A stretch of DNA of 64,000 bases from Antedon bifida. Taxonomy: Eukaryota; Echinodermata; Crinoidea; Comatulida; Antedonidae. This document shows, piece by piece, positions 61,050-64,000 of this stretch. Position numbers and translations under genes: made by a program. Position 1 is the first letter of the stretch, and each line of letters opens with the position of its first letter. The stretch spans positions 19,888,717 to 19,952,716 of the forward strand of contig OY727098.1 in assembly GCA_963402885.1 (NCBI GenBank), given 5' to 3'. A model generated the notes under the pieces. The model worked only from the letters and a program-made list of their open reading frames with translations, was not told the DNA's origin and made no database searches.

Positions 61050-62581
61050 CGTCGGTAATCGACCAATGAACGTTTACTGATAAATGACGAAATGCAAAAA
61101 TCTTCATACCTATAGTATAAAAATAACTGGTTTCAAATGTGTAGTTTAAAATGTTACTCGCAACCTACGAAAAAAAATGTTACTGCTAGTGCACCGTCTG
61201 CAATAAGCGCGCCTAATTTGAAACTCACCATGTGACTGCCATCCATGCTTCATGCGACCGGAAAGCCAAAAATACTTTTCGTATAAACGATGCAGAAAAA
61301 TGTAATTATTCATTATTTGTTTTCCGCTAAATTATTGAATGTGTATTAGGATTGGAGACTATTGATGCACCATACTATAGTTACTGTATACCATAATGCT
61401 GTGACGTATAATAACCAGTAGACCTACATTTTATCCAGGTTCACCTGTACTTTCCACAAAAAACTGGTATTATCATCACTACAAATACAACTATAATAAT
61501 AAAAATACATTGTTATTAGTATTATTATTTTAACAAAGGTTTTGTATCTCCTGATTTCTCCTAGTGATTTTAATTTGTGATTCACCGTGTGCGTAAAGTG
61601 TATGGGGTAAAAAAGCTCTGCGCTAGCTAGCTAAAAATGACATAATAGCGCTAGCTAGTGGTGGTTATTTTGTGTCCTGTATAGGTTTATTATATTGAAT
61701 GCAATACTGTTTATAAATGAATGAATCTCATGGCAACTTAATTAGACTTTTATTTATGTATATAACATTGTTTTCCATGTTTTATATTTAAAGTATGTTG
61801 CTGCTTTTTAATAAATTTTAATCTTATGAACTTCCAAATGTCTAAATTTGGATCAATTGTGTGAATAATGATTACATTTTGCCAACCAAAGGAATACAAA
61901 TCAAACGCACTGTAGGCGTGGACGTGTCTACAAAAAGTAGGCCTACCATATGTTACAACTGTCCCGCTTTTGGCGGGAATGTCTCGCTATTTGATGTTGT
62001 GTCCCGTTGTTCCGCCCAACCCATGAAATGTCACGCGTTGAAGAAATAAATAGATAGATACTTTTTTAAAGCAAATAAAAAGTTCATAGCAAAAAAACTT
62101 AACTTTATAGTATCAGGACTGTTTTATTATCAGCGCAGCATTTATTGTTACTTCCATTTTCACAATTAATAATACTTTAGATGATTATCTTATTATTATG
62201 CATCTCGTGATATTTTGTTGACACATGTAAATATTTTTCGAGTTGAAAATAGAGCAGTCAATTTTTCATCGAATGAAATATTCTCTTCATTCAATGACAA
62301 AACATTTATTATTTGGTTTTTCGCACCGCGGCTTTAGCCAGCTATGTCCCAAGAGGGCATATTCATTCAGAAGCTATATCAGAGCGGTAGCTATAGTTCT
62401 AGAGGTTGACGTTTTTGATAATTTGTAAACTAGGACGGGTCATTCTCAAATTACAAACCCTAAAGCACGTCTATAAAACATTTGCTGATAAATATAGTAT
62501 TATTGAGATGCATGTAGGCCTAGACGGTAATCTGTAAAATCTTGTTCAATAAATAATGATACTATTGTTCTTTCTGTCAGC

Positions 62582-62700
62582 CTAGGCCGGTATTATAATA
62601 ATTCACTTTCAAAACTTTATTTGGCTGTATAGGCCGGTATTTATAATGACTTCCATTTGACTGTCAATCTAGGCCGATATTATAAATACTGTTAGATAAT
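62582..62700. repeat. Three-copy minisatellite, about 48-bp period
   Basis: CTAGGCCGGTATTATAATAA, TATAGGCCGGTATTTATAAT and CTAGGCCGATATTATAAATA occur at about 62581, 62630 and 62671, separated by ACTTTCAAAACT- and ACTTCCATTTGACTG-like spacers. Confidence 0.65.
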
Positions 62701-63190
62701 CATTGAATTATGATCAAAACAGTCAATAGTAAGTTTTTGTTTGTAATATAGGATACAATTTGTTCACACTTGAATGTCCCATTTATCACTTGTTGACATC
62801 TAGGCTTGATGAAGTGACCCCCAGACTTGATCTTAGCAATAAAATAAACTAAAGTGACAGAAATTGAGTCTGTTTAGTGGTCTAAAATTGGCTTTAATAT
62901 TATTATTTAGACATCATTTTTATTTAAATCATTTAATAAGCACATCATCTTTTACAGATTCAGTATTGTTTATTTTTCAATTTCAATTGCACAATTATGA
63001 CATACCAAAGTATTGTTGTATTGTACTTCAAATACAAAAGTTATTCACTTCCGTAAAAAAAAAGAAATTATTCACTTATAAAAAAAAAAAACTGTTATGT
63101 CAACAAGCGAGCGGCGTTTTTTGTAAGAAATATTTCTTGTTAGTTTTTCATCTTTCGCTCACAGCAGAGCAAAATTGAAATAAGGCACGC

Positions 63191-63247
63191 ATGGCGTCTC
63201 ATACCCTCACTACTAAAATTAAACATGGCAGAAAACGAAGCAGCTAA
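63191..63247 (+). promoter_or_regulatory. Possible upstream open frame overlapping the camlg start
   Basis: An ATG at 63191 opens an 18-codon frame in a different register from the main ATG (63225) and stops at 63247, inside the main coding sequence. If transcription starts upstream of it, it would compete for initiation. Confidence 0.3.
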
Positions 63248-63345
63248 AAGGAGGGATGCAAGACGTCGTAAAATTCTTCAAAGTTCAGAAGAACGGATGA
63301 AAAAAATAGCCGGTATCGCTTCAGTTGATGCTATTAGTGATAATG
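63225..63345 (+). CDS. camlg: CAMLG/GET2-like ER receptor for tail-anchored protein insertion, first exon
   Basis: ATG at 63225, 40 codons, then a phase-1 donor (AATG, GTGTGT). The N-terminus AAKRRDARRRKILQSSEERM, then KKIAGI, matches the basic N-terminal helix of vertebrate CAMLG ([20 protein letters not shown]) and yeast Get2, which recruits the TRC40/GET3 ATPase carrying tail-anchored proteins to the ER membrane. The three transmembrane segments would be in later exons outside the window. Without the donor, the frame would stop 11 codons later at 63378. Identification rests on this short motif. Confidence 0.7.
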
Positions 63346-64000
63346 GTGTGTATTTGTTTATTATTTATAACGTCGATTAACCAAATTGAAGCTAATAATT
63401 AAAGTGGTAGGCTGCGGTTGCCAGGCTGCGGTTGCCAGGCCATGCTACATCATGCAGGATGGGCATCATTAGTGTTGAGCTAGCTCTAGGCCTAGCTTGG
63501 CGAAGTGGCACATGGCCACAGATAGTTTCGGCCCACAACCGATTTCTATGGCGCGCCAATCACGCATTAATATTAGAAAGTATAGTTATCTCAGATTGTA
63601 CAATATTTTTAACTTAAAAGTTTTAACTATTAACAGTTACAATTTAAATGTTCTATAAAAATACATTTATTACAAATTATTGTATACTGTGAAGTACATT
63701 AGAAATATATATTACAATTTCATTTTGCTTTTTTATTGTTAATATGTTGTATCTTGTATATTAAGTCGGCCTAATCCAGCAAAGTACCGTCCTACCTACA
63801 ACTACTACTAGGCCTACTACTACTAAGAGAGAGGCCAAAGAATTCCAGTAGTGGCTACTAGCCAATAGAATCATAGGCCTATCGTACATTTGATTAATTA
63901 GAATCTGTTAAGTGTTGTATATTACATAGCCTATGTAAATACGTGAACGTGATCGGTTGAAACTGCATCACATGACTACTGCTGCGAGGATCGTAAATCG
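63346..64000 (+). other. Probable camlg intron 1
   Basis: Starts GTGTGT at 63346. It holds a short direct repeat (GGCTGCGGTTGCCAGGC, at 63410-63440) and four AGGCCT palindromes. No second exon was found before the window ends. Confidence 0.5.

Larger units (their letters stand above)
59499..63224. other. drgx 3' UTR and intergenic region
   Basis: Contains the probable drgx 3' UTR, MITE B copy 2, MITE A copy 6, a palindromic GCGCTAGCTAG segment near 61620-61660 and a 48-bp-period repeat at 62582-62700. No further gene is supported; frames near 59600-59880 overlap on both strands. Confidence 0.5.

Noticed and set aside
1..64000. CRISPR arrays, bacterial operons, rRNA genes
   Set aside because: None present; direct repeats here are eukaryotic satellites and transposon units, and the genes have spliceosomal introns.

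Overview
The window is AT-rich animal nuclear DNA. Genes are split by many short exons with GT-AG introns, long non-coding stretches hold diverse transposons, and every recognisable protein is metazoan. The gene set (ZYG11/ZER1 family, UQCRH, DRGX homeobox, CAMLG-like, a death-effector-domain protein) and the CR1-like LINE fit a marine invertebrate, most likely a deuterostome such as an echinoderm. That placement is an inference from style and not proven. The palindrome AGGCCT, usually within TAGGCCTA, occurs about 48 times by eye, roughly ten times chance at this base composition.

Layout. 872-1487: small foldback element built from 15-bp tandem units. 1529-2431: exon of a tandem death-effector-domain protein with a C-terminal membrane segment. 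2476-5719: transposon with about 1.1-kb inverted repeats, broken pieces of a PIN-like/CXC protein and a nested tRNA-derived SINE. 6080-17294 (+): eleven C-terminal exons of a ZYG11/ZER1 ubiquitin-ligase receptor; a decayed LINE (8950-11620) sits in one intron. 18413-20173 (-): complete four-exon UQCRH, convergent with the previous gene. 20174-48180: long gene-poor region with tandem repeats, a 13-unit satellite (34409-35668) and a second large inverted-repeat transposon (41078-44637). 48189-59498 (+): five coding exons of the paired-like homeobox gene drgx with its OAR tail; its introns hold MITEs, tandem arrays and a perfect 68-bp palindrome. 63225 onward (+): first exon of a CAMLG/GET2-like gene that runs off the window.

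The genes do not form a pathway: N-degron ubiquitination, respiratory complex III, neuronal transcription control and tail-anchored protein insertion are ordinary unlinked neighbours.

The most unusual material is mobile. The transposons at 2.5-5.7 kb and 41.1-44.6 kb both begin TAGT and end ACTA, are flanked by 3-bp direct repeats, and carry the same roughly 150-bp diverged internal repeat with DR1-type AGGTCA motifs. They look like one family that I cannot assign to a named superfamily. At least two MITE families, a SINE and several satellites are also present.
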